From: PALSA-1440 sp050011195
GTDB lineage: Bacteria > Verrucomicrobiota > Verrucomicrobiia > Limisphaerales > UBA8199
Assembly (NCBI GenBank): GCA_050011195.1
Contig: JBEKJO010000006.1
Coordinates: 36,438-100,437, forward strand
Direction: 5' to 3'
Length of the DNA: 64,000 bases
The notes under the pieces were generated by a model that did no database searches, had not been told where the DNA came from, and saw only the letters and a list, made by a program, of their open reading frames with translations. Below are positions 1 through 8,993 of the stretch, piece by piece; positions within the stretch are counted from its first letter, which is position 1, and every line of letters begins with the position of its first letter. The position numbers and the translations under genes are program-made.

Positions 1-941
1 CGCAGCAACTGGTTCTTCTGGTCACCCGAGACGAAGCCGAGATACTGGACCATGTCGGCCAGGCCCGGTTGTGCGAGCATCCGCTCGAACTCGGCTTTCT
101 CCTCAGCCCGCACGAAACCGCCGGCCACCAGCAAGCGGAGGGAAACCGGCGCCTGGCGCTGGCGCAGCCGCTGGTTGGCGAGCGCCACGGCCGCCAGCGT
201 ATCGAACACCCCCTTTTCCCGCGTGCAGTGCGCCAGATACAGGACCTGGATCAGTTGCGGCCCCCCGCCGGCTGCCAGCGCCTCCGCCGCCTCCAGGGTC
301 TCGCCGGACAACAGTTTTCTGCGCGCGGCAAAGCGCGCCTTGCGCCGGGGCAGGACCTCCTGCACAAACCGGGGGCACGGGTCGGGAATGCCGTTGCTCA
401 CGACCCTGACCTGGCGCGAGAAAAGTTTCTCGGCGTCCGCCCGGTTGTATTTGGAGAGCACGATGCTCAGATCAACTTGTTTCATCAGCCGGTAGGTGAG
501 CGAACGGGAGCGCATGGTGACGACCAGCTCCAGCCATTTGGCGAGCCCCGCCGCGTGCCAATGCAGGATCACGCGTTTGAAGAAAGACCGGCAGATCAGC
601 ATGACCAGCCAGTCCCGATACAGCGCCGAGCGCTTGCCCGGAGCCGGGATGTAGTAAAAGTTCTGCACGCCGTAACGGAACCGGCACCAGATCGCTTGAA
701 GGCAATAGCCCAGCAGCAGCACGAGTTTGCTCAGCCGCAAATCGCCAATATCCTCCAGCTTCCGCGACAGCCGGGCATTGACGTGATAGCACTTGATGCC
801 GAAGGGCACCGCCAACCCGCCGCTGGCCACCCGCCCGGCGCGCCGCCGGCAGTCTCCCCCAAACCCCGCCAACATGAGCTGGACCATGTAGCTCTGTCCA
901 TGATGAGGCGGCGGCGTGTGAGCAAACACCAGCAATTTCAT
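1..941 (-). CDS. GT4-like glycosyltransferase, 3' end cut by window edge
   Basis: The gene reads leftwards from an ATG at 941 and stays open to base 1, giving 313 residues without a stop, so the C-terminus lies outside the window. The N-terminus (MKLLVFAHTPPPHHGQS) has the hydrophobic strand followed by a Pro-rich, Gly-containing loop typical of the GT-B fold, GT4-type glycosyltransferases. Later segments VVSNGIPDP and YLAHCTREKG resemble the acceptor/donor domain junction of the family (usual forms VIPNGID and GR...KG). The conserved EX7E donor-site region would lie beyond the edge. It is divergent from the WecG-type gene at 1035, with 93 bases between the starts. Role inferred: addition of a sugar to a surface polysaccharide on the cytoplasmic side of the membrane. 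The donor sugar cannot be read from sequence. Confidence 0.72.
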   Translation of the reverse strand, partial: MKLLVFAHTPPPHHGQSYMVQLMLAGFGGDCRRRAGRVASGGLAVPFGIKCYHVNARLSRKLEDIGDLRLSKLVLLLGYCLQAIWCRFRYGVQNFYYIPAPGKRSALYRDWLVMLICRSFFKRVILHWHAAGLAKWLELVVTMRSRSLTYRLMKQVDLSIVLSKYNRADAEKLFSRQVRVVSNGIPDPCPRFVQEVLPRRKARFAARRKLLSGETLEAAEALAAGGGPQLIQVLYLAHCTREKGVFDTLAAVALANQRLRQRQAPVSLRLLVAGGFVRAEEKAEFERMLAQPGLADMVQYLGFVSGDQKNQLL

Positions 942-1034
942 GCGATTTGGGGCAGGCGCCCGGCGATTATGTCTCTCAACAAGTTAACAGCCCAACATAG
1001 CCGGAAACGCCGTCGCTGAGAAGTTTTTTCTTGA

Positions 1035-1853
1035 ATGGCCGCACCGCCCCTTGAACCCTTGGCCCCAATGACTGCGCTCGAAGTACTGGGCACCCCGCTG
1101 CTGTTGACCGACTACCGCGGGCTGGACGAGCAATGCCGCCAATGGGCGCGCGCCGGCGCCTGCGTCGCCCTGGACTTCGCCAACACCCAGATTGTCACCC
1201 TGCGCCGCCATGAGCCCTGGTTCCGCGACCTGACCAGCGCCTATGATGGCTTCCCGCCGGACGGCATGCCCTTGATTTGGTGTCTGCGGCTGGCGGGGGC
1301 GCGCCTCCGCGACCGCGTCTATGGCCCCACTTTCATGCGCCAATTCCTGGCCAACGCGCCGGCCGAGTTCACCCATTACCTCCTCGGCGGCTCGGAAGCC
1401 TGCGGCGCCCAACTGCGCGCCGTTTTCGGCAAGCTCAACCCCGGCCTGCGCTTCGTCGGCGCCTTTCATGGCAAGTGCCAGGCGGATGGCCGGATGGAAG
1501 GCGCCGCCGACGCCGAGGTTATCGAGGAACTCAACCGTTTGTCGCCGGACTTCATTTGGGTCGGGTTCGGCACCCCCAAACAGCAGGCCTGGGTGAAGCG
1601 CTACAAACCCCTGCTGCGGCGCGGCGTCATCCTGACCGTCGGTTTCGCGTTCGATGTGAACGCCGGCATGAAACCCGATGCCCCGCTCTGGATGCAGCGC
1701 CTGGGCTTGACGTGGGTTTACCGGCTTGGCTCCGAACCGGGCCGGCTCGCCTCGCGTTACTTGCGTTACAACAGCCTGTTCCTCTTTTACCTTTTGCGGG
1801 ACGGCCTGCGCGGCCGCGCCTGGGCCAGGCTTCGCAGTTCCGCTCGACGATAG
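1035..1853 (+). CDS. WecG/TagA/CpsF family glycosyltransferase
   Basis: A 272-residue protein of usual family length (about 240-270). Diagnostic segments are PPDGMPLIW (about 74-83), DRVYGPTFM (about 93-101), DFIWVGFGTPKQQAW (about 171-186) and a C-terminal GLTWVYRLGSEP. Members (E. coli WecG, Bacillus TagA) transfer N-acetylmannosamine or its uronic acid onto lipid-linked GlcNAc, an early step in building cell-surface glycans. A second in-frame ATG at 1068 places the start right before the first conserved strand (EVLGTPLLLTDY), so the true protein may be 11 residues shorter. The membrane-protein gene begins 9 bases after the stop, suggesting co-transcription. The actual sugar is unknown. Confidence 0.88.
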   Translation: MAAPPLEPLAPMTALEVLGTPLLLTDYRGLDEQCRQWARAGACVALDFANTQIVTLRRHEPWFRDLTSAYDGFPPDGMPLIWCLRLAGARLRDRVYGPTFMRQFLANAPAEFTHYLLGGSEACGAQLRAVFGKLNPGLRFVGAFHGKCQADGRMEGAADAEVIEELNRLSPDFIWVGFGTPKQQAWVKRYKPLLRRGVILTVGFAFDVNAGMKPDAPLWMQRLGLTWVYRLGSEPGRLASRYLRYNSLFLFYLLRDGLRGRAWARLRSSARR

Positions 1854-1862
1854 AGAGAGCCG

Positions 1863-3824
1863 ATGTCATTTCTTCCGCTGGTCAGAATCTGGATTTGGGT
1901 TTCAGTCCTCGCAAGCGCTGCGGGGTGGGTGCTGTCTGCCTTGGGACAACTCAACGAGGCTGGCTATGCGGCCTGCGGCGCGGTCGGTGCCGTCGCCCTT
2001 TGGTTTGGGCGCAAGGCCCTGGTTCAGCGACAAGGGAGTTTCGACACACGACGGGAGGCGCGCGCTCAGGTCCCCCTCACATCAGGCTGGGCCTGGCCGC
2101 GAGGACTCTTCAACTGGCAGAAGGTCCGGGCGCGGTTCCGCCGGTGGCTGCCGGGCTGCTTTGCGGTGCTGGCGTTGCTGGTGTTTCTCGGCGGCGCGCT
2201 CTACCCGCCGACCACCCATACCGCGATGACCTACCGCACGCCGCGGGTGTTGCATTGGCTGGCGGAGGGGCGCTGGCATTGGATTCACACGCCGAATTAC
2301 CGGATGAATGACCGGTGTTGCGGCATCGAATGGCTGACCGCTCCGGTGCTGCTCTTCACCAGGTCGGATCGCGGCTTGTTCCTGATCAATTTCATCCCCT
2401 TCCTGCTGATGCCCGGTCTCATCTTCAGCGTGTTCACTCGGCTGGGCGTGCGCGCCCGCCCGGCGTGGTACTGGATGTGGCTGTTGCCGACGGGCTACAA
2501 CTTTCTCCTCCAGGCCGGCAGCCTCGGCAACGACACCTTTCCCACAGTTTATGCCCTGGCGGCTGTGGACTTTGGTCTCCGCGCCTGGGCGTCGCGCCGC
2601 CCTTCCGACCTGTGGTATTCGCTGTTGGCGGTGGCGTTGTTGACCGGGGCCAAGGCGAGTAATCTGCCCTTGCTGTTGCCCTGGGCAGTTTTGATTTGTG
2701 CGCTGTGGCCGCTGTTAACGCGCTGGCCGGTCATGAGTCTCCTGGTGGTTTTGTTGGCGGTGACGGCCTCCGCTCTTCCCACCGCGGCGTTGAATATGCG
2801 CTGCTGCGGGGATTGGTCGGGCCTGACGCTCGAACGTGTCGGGATGAACATGAAAAACCCGTTCGTGGGGATTTGGGGCAACGGGCTGCTGCTGCTGTTG
2901 AATAATTTTGTGCCCACGTTTTTCCCCCTCGCCGACTGGTGGAGCCGGTCGGCTCTGTCCATTCTGCCTCACGCGCTGACGGCGCCGATGCTGGCGAACT
3001 TCGAGGGGGGATTCATTTACCTCGGAGAGATGCCCACCGAAGATTGGGTCGGGTTGGGCTTCGGCCTGAGCGTGTTGCTGGCGGCCGCCCTGCTGGCATC
3101 CTTTCGCGCCGGCTCCCTGGCGAACAAAGGCTGGGCCGGGAGCCGTTTCATCCCCCGCGGAGTGCGCTGGGGCGTGTTGGTGGCGCCGTGGCTATCGCTG
3201 CTGGCCTATGGCATGAAGTCCGGGATGGTCACTCCGGCGCGCCTGATCTCCCCCTATTACCCGCTGCTGCTGCCCCTGTTGCTGCTGGGGGCGAGACAGG
3301 CTGAGATTGTTCGGCGGCGCTGGTGGCGGGTGATGGTTGGGGTGGTGCTGTTGCTGGCGTTGCTGGTGCTCGTGCTCACGCCGGGACGCCCCTTGTGGCC
3401 GGCCCGGACCGTCTTATCGGAACTGCTGGCCTGGAAACCCGGCCAACGAATGCTCGTGCGGGCCTTAACGGTCTATAGCGTCTATGACGTGCGCTCGGAC
3501 CCGCTGGCCAACGTCCGGGCCTTGCTCCCGGAGGGATTGTCCTGTGTAGGGTTCATGGGAACCCCCGACGACATCGACATTTCCCTGTGGCGGCCCTTCG
3601 GCACCCGGCGGGTGGAACACATCCTTCTGAGCGATTCTCCCGCGCAAATCCGGCAACGCCATATCCAATACGCGGCCATCGGCGAAGAGAACCTGCTGGA
3701 GCACGACACAACGCTGGCTGCCTGGCAGGCGAAGACCGGGGCGCAATTGGTGGCGACGACCACCGCCACGATGACGGTGACTCAAGGGCCGCGGCGTTGG
3801 TATATAGTTCGGTTCCCGGGGTGA
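1863..3824 (+). CDS. Polytopic membrane protein, GT-C-like, function unknown
   Basis: A 653-residue protein with about ten or more hydrophobic segments, including pairs near residues 5-60, 100-120, 175-205, 240-310, 390-420 and 480-525, and a soluble C-terminal part (about 540-653). The loop after the third membrane segment (about 125-160, HTAMTYRTPRVLHWL then CCGIEWL) and its position look like the first large external loop of ArnT/PMT-type GT-C glycosyltransferases. I do not see a clear DD/DE catalytic motif there, so enzyme activity is not established. The gene follows the WecG-like gene by 9 bases and probably shares its transcript. It could be a glycosyltransferase using polyprenyl-linked sugars, or a membrane component of polysaccharide assembly. 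Confidence 0.6.
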   Translation: MSFLPLVRIWIWVSVLASAAGWVLSALGQLNEAGYAACGAVGAVALWFGRKALVQRQGSFDTRREARAQVPLTSGWAWPRGLFNWQKVRARFRRWLPGCFAVLALLVFLGGALYPPTTHTAMTYRTPRVLHWLAEGRWHWIHTPNYRMNDRCCGIEWLTAPVLLFTRSDRGLFLINFIPFLLMPGLIFSVFTRLGVRARPAWYWMWLLPTGYNFLLQAGSLGNDTFPTVYALAAVDFGLRAWASRRPSDLWYSLLAVALLTGAKASNLPLLLPWAVLICALWPLLTRWPVMSLLVVLLAVTASALPTAALNMRCCGDWSGLTLERVGMNMKNPFVGIWGNGLLLLLNNFVPTFFPLADWWSRSALSILPHALTAPMLANFEGGFIYLGEMPTEDWVGLGFGLSVLLAAALLASFRAGSLANKGWAGSRFIPRGVRWGVLVAPWLSLLAYGMKSGMVTPARLISPYYPLLLPLLLLGARQAEIVRRRWWRVMVGVVLLLALLVLVLTPGRPLWPARTVLSELLAWKPGQRMLVRALTVYSVYDVRSDPLANVRALLPEGLSCVGFMGTPDDIDISLWRPFGTRRVEHILLSDSPAQIRQRHIQYAAIGEENLLEHDTTLAAWQAKTGAQLVATTTATMTVTQGPRRWYIVRFPG

Positions 3825-3999
3825 ACACGCCATTCAGCTATATTCAGGTCATTTGTGAGAGATACCGCCTTGTTAATCGCCATCCCTGTTCCTTTCCGGC
3901 CGGGCCCCCAGCTCTCTTTTTGGGGCGAGGGCGGGGCGAGGAAGCCGGCCTGCCGGATCGGACAGTCAAACTGGTGCGTATGCCATGGGGCGACTGTGA

Positions 4000-4458
4000 T
4001 CAGCATGTTCCTCCGGTGCAGCTTGGCTGCGCCGCCGGCCAGGCCGGCAAGGTCTGGATTGCAGCGGGTTGGGCCGTCGGCGGGGCGCGGCGGGTTTCAA
4101 CGGAATCAGCCAGCAGGTCACTGACGAGCTGAAGCAAGCGCGGCAGATGCAGCGGTTTCTCCAGAAGCGCAGCCGCGCCGAGCTGTGCCGCGCGCCTGGC
4201 CTGGTGGGGAGTGGCAGTCATGATGAGGATGGGCACCCGGGGGGCCGCGCGGCACATCGCGTCGAAGGTCTGCCAGCCGTTCTCGTCCGGCATGTTCAGA
4301 TCCAGCAGCGCGAGGTCCGGCGGGGCGGCGCGGAAGTTCGCGACGGCTTCGCGCCCGCTGCCGGTGAGCACGACCGCGTAATGCTCCAGTTTGAGAACCC
4401 GGCCCAGGGTCTCGCGTACGGAGGGATCATCGTCTGCCAGGAGGATTTTCTTTGTCAT
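4000..4458 (-). CDS. Single-domain response regulator (CheY-like receiver)
   Basis: A 152-residue protein that is almost entirely one receiver domain. The acidic pocket is D9-D11, the phosphoacceptor is D53 (LLDLNMP), the switch Thr is T81 (MTAT) and the conserved Lys is K101 (LLEKP). Residues after about 120 form a short Ala/Pro/Thr-rich tail ending in CTGGTC, without a recognisable output domain. It therefore works by protein-protein contact or as a phosphate relay. It is divergent from the histidine kinase gene at 4808, with a 349-base gap, so it may receive phosphate from that kinase, although the kinase also has its own NtrC partner. The unusual Cys-containing tail may be unstructured. 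Confidence 0.85.
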   Translation of the reverse strand: MTKKILLADDDPSVRETLGRVLKLEHYAVVLTGSGREAVANFRAAPPDLALLDLNMPDENGWQTFDAMCRAAPRVPILIMTATPHQARRAAQLGAAALLEKPLHLPRLLQLVSDLLADSVETRRAPPTAQPAAIQTLPAWPAAQPSCTGGTC

Positions 4459-4807
4459 AAAAGCCGGTGCTCATCGGCCAACATCGAGGTTAGCGGGGAC
4501 CATGCCAACCCCGGCCCCGGGCAGGGAGACGGTTTGGATTACGCGAGCGAGTGGTGGAACGGAAGCCCCGGAATACAAGGGCAAAACGCACGCGGGCGCG
4601 AGTTGCGTGGAACCGGGCGTAGCCGGCCCAAGGGGATGGGGCGGGAGGAGGGGCTGCTCAACTCCTGTGCTGGTCTGCTAACCGGGTTTGCAGTGGTTGG
4701 AGTGCAAGAATGGGCTCGCGAGGACGCTCGCCCTCCCGGAGCCGGCTGCGGTTGAATCCGGCGAAAGGCTTGCCACGGCTCGGGGGAGGTAGTGTATAGT
4801 CTGAGGA
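4459..4807. other. Divergent intergenic region without a gene
   Basis: This 349-base stretch separates the receiver gene from the kinase gene and must carry the promoters for both. No convincing open frame is present. A TATAGT hexamer at about 4794-4799 lies only 8 bases before the kinase ATG, with a TTGCCA about 19 bases upstream of it. If used, it would give a nearly leaderless transcript, so it is weak evidence. The segment at about 4700-4790 is the kind of GC-rich repetitive sequence also seen in other gaps of the window. Confidence 0.4.
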
Positions 4808-6166
4808 ATGAACTTCAAGTTCAAACTGCAGTTGGCGGTGCTGGGTTTGGCGGTGGGGTTGCTGGGGGCGTTGATCGTGGCCGTCACCTTGACCTCGCAA
4901 CAGCAGGCGGAGGAGGCGCGAGCGCGGTTGGGCCAGGTGGATTTGGAGTCCATGCGGATCGCCGACCGGTTCAAGGACAAGCTGCGCTACGCGAACGACC
5001 AGATGCGCCGGTATTCCAGCGGGCGCGACCGGGCGGTTTGGGCGGAGTTTCTGAAGGCCAGTGAGGAGCTTAAAGTGTGGATCGGCATGCAGGCGCCCAA
5101 TTTGACGCCGGGCCTCGAGCGGGAAGTGCTCAAACAAATGGGAGCGGCTTGCGCCGTCTATATGCAGAAGGCGCGGGATCTCCACGATCGGATGGAGACG
5201 ACCGGTGAATCAAGCGCGTCGCTGGCCGAATACCATGAATTCTCCAAGCAGGCGCGCCACCTCAATGACCTGGGCCTGGATTTGGCCAGGATCCATTACG
5301 AATTGCGCAATGAGGTGCTGGCGCACGCGAACCGGACGCTGACGAGGCTCAGTTTGTGCGTGCTCGGTTTGGTAGGTTTGTTGTTCGTGTTTGGCTTGAC
5401 GCTGGCGGCGAGGGTCTATCGGGACATCATCGCTCCGCTGCGGGTCAAGCTGGTGGAGAGCCAGGCATTGGCGGAGCGCCACGAAAAGCTTGCCTCTTTG
5501 GGCCTGCTGGCCGCTGGGGTGGCGCATGAGGTCCGGAATCCGCTCACGGCCATCAAAGCGGCGCTGTTCATCCAGCAAAAGAAGTTTCCCGCAGGCTCGC
5601 CGGAGCGGGGCGACATTGAACTGGTCGAGCGGGAGATTCTGCGCCTGGAACGGATTGTGACGGAGTTCCTGCAGTTTGCGCGGCCGGCGGACCCGGAACT
5701 GGCGACGATCCCCGCCGATCAACTGTTAGCGGAGGTGCAGGCGCTGCTGACGGCGCAACTGGCGAAGGACGGCATCCAGTTGCTCCGGGAGGCGAGGGTG
5801 CCGATGCGGATCAAGGTGGACCCGGGTCAAATAAAGCAAGTGCTGATTAACCTGGTGCAGAACGCAGCGGACAGCATGGATGGCGGCGGCACCATCACGT
5901 TGCGCGCGCGTCAGGACCGGAAGCGGTTGGCCAACGGCGAGGCGGACGTGGTGGTGCTGGAAGTCGCGGACACCGGCAAAGGCATTCCGCCGGAGGTGGA
6001 AGCGCGATTGTTCGATCCGTTCTTTACGACCAAAGACAGCGGGACCGGTCTGGGTTTGTCAATTGCCGCCCGGATGGTCGAGAAGCAAGGCGGCTGCTTG
6101 CAGTATCAGACCCAGGTGAATCGCGGCACAACTTTTGGCATCGTCCTGCCGGAAGCAACCGCATGA
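4808..6166 (+). CDS. Membrane sensor histidine kinase (NtrB-like partner of the next gene)
   Basis: A 452-residue kinase. A first membrane segment at about 7-29 and a second at about 181-201 enclose a helical extracytoplasmic sensor domain of about 150 residues. The dimerisation/phosphoacceptor helix contains H240 in GVAHEVRNPLTAI, the N box is NLVQNAADSM, and the ATP lid region shows DTGKGIP, FDPFFTTK and GTGLGLSI. These are the marks of an active HisKA/HATPase_c kinase. The stop overlaps the start of the NtrC-type regulator gene (ATGA, four bases), so the two are translationally coupled and are almost certainly a cognate pair. The signal sensed is not apparent. Both genes lie in a polysaccharide region. 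Confidence 0.93.
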   Translation: MNFKFKLQLAVLGLAVGLLGALIVAVTLTSQQQAEEARARLGQVDLESMRIADRFKDKLRYANDQMRRYSSGRDRAVWAEFLKASEELKVWIGMQAPNLTPGLEREVLKQMGAACAVYMQKARDLHDRMETTGESSASLAEYHEFSKQARHLNDLGLDLARIHYELRNEVLAHANRTLTRLSLCVLGLVGLLFVFGLTLAARVYRDIIAPLRVKLVESQALAERHEKLASLGLLAAGVAHEVRNPLTAIKAALFIQQKKFPAGSPERGDIELVEREILRLERIVTEFLQFARPADPELATIPADQLLAEVQALLTAQLAKDGIQLLREARVPMRIKVDPGQIKQVLINLVQNAADSMDGGGTITLRARQDRKRLANGEADVVVLEVADTGKGIPPEVEARLFDPFFTTKDSGTGLGLSIAARMVEKQGGCLQYQTQVNRGTTFGIVLPEATA

Positions 6167-7599
6167 GCGCCGCCGCCCACATCCTGCTGATCGAAGACGA
6201 CGCCGGCATCCGCGACACCCTGCAAAAGGTCCTGGCCGAGGAAGGTCACTCCGTTGCAGCGGAGAAGCGAGGGGATGAAGGTTTGGCGCGGGCCGCGAAG
6301 GAACCGTTCAACGTGGTCATCACCGACTTGAGGTTGCCCGGGCTGAATGGCCTGGAGTTGGTGCGCCAACTGCACGCCGTCCAGCCGCGCCTGCCCATCA
6401 TTCTCGTCACGGCCTATGGCACGACCGAGACCGCCATCGAGGCGACGAAACTCGGCGCCTACGACTACGTGCTCAAGCCTTTCAATGTGCCGGAGCTGCT
6501 GGAGCTGGTTCGCAAAGCGGCGGACAGCAACCGCCTCATGTCCGAACCCGTCGTGTTAGGCGAAGCCGGCGCCGCGCGCGACGCCCTCGTCGGCCGCAGC
6601 GCCGCCATGCAGGCCATCTACAAGGAGATTGGCCGTGTCGCCGCCAAGCCGGTCAACGTGCTCATCCGCGGCGAGACCGGCACCGGCAAGGAGCTGATCG
6701 CGCGCGCGCTTTACCAGCATAGCAATCGGGCCCAAGCGCCGTTCATCGCGATCAACTGCGCGGCCATCCCCGAAACGCTGCTGGAGAGCGAATTGTTCGG
6801 CCACGAACGGGGCGCCTTCACGGGCGCGGAGGCGCGGCGGATTGGCCGGTTCGAACAGGCCAATGGCGGCACCATCTTCCTGGATGAAATCGGCGACATG
6901 ACACTGGGCACGCAAGTGAAGCTGATGCGGGTGCTGCAAGAGAAGTGCCTGCAACGGCTCGGCGGCAAGGAGACCCTCGCCGTGGACGTGCGCGTCGTGG
7001 CCGCCACGCACCGCGACCTCGAGACGGCCATTCGCCAGCGGCAATTCCGGGAAGACCTTTACTACCGGCTGAGCGTGATGGTCATCACGCTGCCCCCGCT
7101 GCGCCACCGGAGGGAAGACATCCCCGAGCTGGTCCGCTATTTTCTGCAAAAGCACGGCCCCGAACTGGGCAACCCCAGGCCCTCCATCCATCCGGAAGCC
7201 ATGGAGTTCCTACAGGCCCAAACCTGGCCGGGGAACGTGCGGGAGCTGGAGAACGTGGCGCGCAAGGCCCTCCTCCTCGCGCAGACTTACACGATCAACC
7301 TGGACCACGCGCGCACCGCGTTGAGCAACACCAGCGGTCTGGCCGGGTCCCCGGCCAAAGTCTTTGAAGAATATGTGGAGGAACTGCTGGCGGCGGCCCG
7401 CCGGGGTGAACTGACCAACTTGCACGCCCGCGTGCTCGAGACAGCCGAGCGCGCAGTGGTCACGCGGGCGATCCAACAGGCCCGGGGCAACCAGGCGAAA
7501 GCCGCCCGTTGGCTGGGCATCTCCCGCATCACCATGAAGACCAAACTCGTTCAGTTCGGCCTTCACCCCAGCCAGGAGCCTGACTCAGAGCCGGGTTGA
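6163..7599 (+). CDS. NtrC-family sigma-54-dependent response regulator
   Basis: A 478-residue protein with three domains. The receiver (about 6-120) has E11-D13, D55 and K106. The AAA+ domain (about 140-370) has Walker A GETGTGKE at 170-177, the sigma-54 contact loop GAFTGA at 217-222 and Walker B FLDEIGD at about 239-245. A Fis-type helix-turn-helix ends the protein (RGNQAKAARWLGISRITMK). All elements needed to activate sigma-54 RNA polymerase by ATP hydrolysis are intact. It overlaps the kinase gene by four bases. The likely targets are sigma-54 promoters of surface-glycan genes, and a candidate lies just downstream at 7855-7870. In other bacteria, PrsK/PrsR pairs of similar type control exopolysaccharide/PEP-CTERM genes, but membership in that group is not shown here. 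Confidence 0.94.
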   Translation: MSAAAHILLIEDDAGIRDTLQKVLAEEGHSVAAEKRGDEGLARAAKEPFNVVITDLRLPGLNGLELVRQLHAVQPRLPIILVTAYGTTETAIEATKLGAYDYVLKPFNVPELLELVRKAADSNRLMSEPVVLGEAGAARDALVGRSAAMQAIYKEIGRVAAKPVNVLIRGETGTGKELIARALYQHSNRAQAPFIAINCAAIPETLLESELFGHERGAFTGAEARRIGRFEQANGGTIFLDEIGDMTLGTQVKLMRVLQEKCLQRLGGKETLAVDVRVVAATHRDLETAIRQRQFREDLYYRLSVMVITLPPLRHRREDIPELVRYFLQKHGPELGNPRPSIHPEAMEFLQAQTWPGNVRELENVARKALLLAQTYTINLDHARTALSNTSGLAGSPAKVFEEYVEELLAAARRGELTNLHARVLETAERAVVTRAIQQARGNQAKAARWLGISRITMKTKLVQFGLHPSQEPDSEPG

Positions 7600-7854
7600 T
7601 TCAGTCTGACTGGGGAGCTGTTCCAAAATCGGCCTCCGGCTGGGTGCAGGTCCCCACCTCGAACGGAGTCCAGGGGCAAAGGCGCTTTACACCCTGGCAA
7701 ACCCATTGTGCAGATGATCCCTCCGCTGCCTCTCGCTCCCGAGCCATTTCTCCAGCCCTGAAGTCTCGCGCAGGGGGCTTTTGCCTTGAATTTCAGGGGT
7801 TTCGGGCTGTTGGCCGCTGCCGCACAGGAGTCGAGTCCCCCGCCCGCCAGGCCT

Positions 7855-7870
7855 TGGCACGCCTCACGCT
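7855..7870 (+). promoter_or_regulatory. Candidate sigma-54 (-24/-12) promoter
   Basis: The sequence TGGCACGCCTCACGCT matches the -24 box perfectly (TGGCACG), keeps the invariant GC of the -12 box, and has the required 10-base spacing between the GG and GC pairs. The -12 box is otherwise imperfect (ACGC instead of TTGC). Transcription would start near 7881, just before the sulfotransferase ATG at 7898. The position directly after an NtrC-type activator gene supports the call. Confidence 0.42.
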
Positions 7871-7897
7871 AAAGGGGAAAAGAAACCTGAACCCACC

Positions 7898-8956
7898 ATG
7901 GTGACAGAAAGAGCCTTGCGCGGCGAAGCGTCAAAGATGCAATCCGTTGGCGGACAGAAGCCCGATGTCTTCATCGTCGGCGCGCCCAAGTGCGGCACGT
8001 CGGCAATGGACCAGTACTTGGCCGCGCACCCCGACATTTACATGGCCAAGAAGGAGATGCACGGCTTCGGCTCGGACTTGCGTTTCGGCCGCCAGTTTTA
8101 TCGCCGCAATCTGGAAGCGTACCTGGCGGAATTTGCCGGGCGCAATGGCGAGCGCCGCGCGGGCGAGGCTTCCGTCTGGTATCTCCTTTCGACGCAGGCT
8201 GCCGCCGAAATCCACGCCTTTAACCCGGAGGCGCGGATCATCATTATGCTGCGCGAGCCGGCGGAGATGCTCTATTCCCTATATCATCAGTTTCGCTTTG
8301 ACGGCAATGAGCACCTGCCGACCTTCGAGGAAGCCCTGGCGGCAGAGGATGAGCGCCGCGCCGGGCGGCTCATTCCGCGCCAGGCGCATTTCGCGCAGGG
8401 CCTGGTCTATCGGGAAACCATCCGTTACACGGAGCAGGTCCGGCGCTACTTCGAGGTCTTTGGCCGCGAGCGGGTGCAGGTGATCATCTATGACGATCTG
8501 GTCGCCGATGTCCGCGGGGTGTACGGCCGAGTGCTGGAGTTTCTGGGGGTCGATTCCACCCGCATCGAAGCCGACTTCCAGGTGATTAACGGCAACAAAT
8601 CCGTCAGGCATTCCACGCTCCGGGCCTTGCTGAACGATCCGCTGGTGCGTTCGACGGCGGTTGCCGTCGGGCGGCGGCTACCGCGCCCGTTCTTTGCCGC
8701 GCTGCATGACGTGGACAGACGACTTTGGAAGTTTAACAGCCGCTCCGAGAAACGCCCGCCGCTCGCGCCCAAGGTGCGCGCGCAGCTCCAGCGCGAATTC
8801 GCGCCCGAGGTCGAGCGCCTGAGCGAACTGCTGGGGCGTGACCTGACCTACTGGAGCAGGCAAGGGCTGCCTGTGGCCGAACCATTACCATCTCCCCTCG
8901 CCTCGTTTCGCCTGAGCCGCGTTCCGGCAAGTGCCTCCTGCCCGCAGGCTAAATGA
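7898..8956 (+). CDS. Sulfotransferase family protein
   Basis: A 352-residue protein. The N-terminal PAPS 5'-phosphosulfate loop is GAPKCGTSAMDQYL (28-41), preceded by a beta strand (PDVFIV). The 3'-phosphate-binding region is LREPAEMLYSLYHQF (about 118-132), with the conserved Arg and Ser. Such enzymes move sulfate from PAPS to a hydroxyl or amino group; given the neighbours, the acceptor is probably a surface polysaccharide. An alternative ATG at 7937 (MQSVGGQ) sits closer to the conserved core. The next gene begins 38 bases after the stop and may be co-transcribed. Confidence 0.87.
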   Translation: MVTERALRGEASKMQSVGGQKPDVFIVGAPKCGTSAMDQYLAAHPDIYMAKKEMHGFGSDLRFGRQFYRRNLEAYLAEFAGRNGERRAGEASVWYLLSTQAAAEIHAFNPEARIIIMLREPAEMLYSLYHQFRFDGNEHLPTFEEALAAEDERRAGRLIPRQAHFAQGLVYRETIRYTEQVRRYFEVFGRERVQVIIYDDLVADVRGVYGRVLEFLGVDSTRIEADFQVINGNKSVRHSTLRALLNDPLVRSTAVAVGRRLPRPFFAALHDVDRRLWKFNSRSEKRPPLAPKVRAQLQREFAPEVERLSELLGRDLTYWSRQGLPVAEPLPSPLASFRLSRVPASASCPQAK

Positions 8957-8993
8957 GGCGGGATACCAGGCCGGTCGGAGCGAACCTCTCTTA

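Noticed and set aside
7800..7853. A tRNA 3'-end-like string (GGAGTCGAGTCCCCCGCCCGCCA)
   Set aside because: The T-loop lacks the GTTCGA core and no 5' half able to pair with the acceptor end is present upstream. At best a decayed attachment site; not supported.
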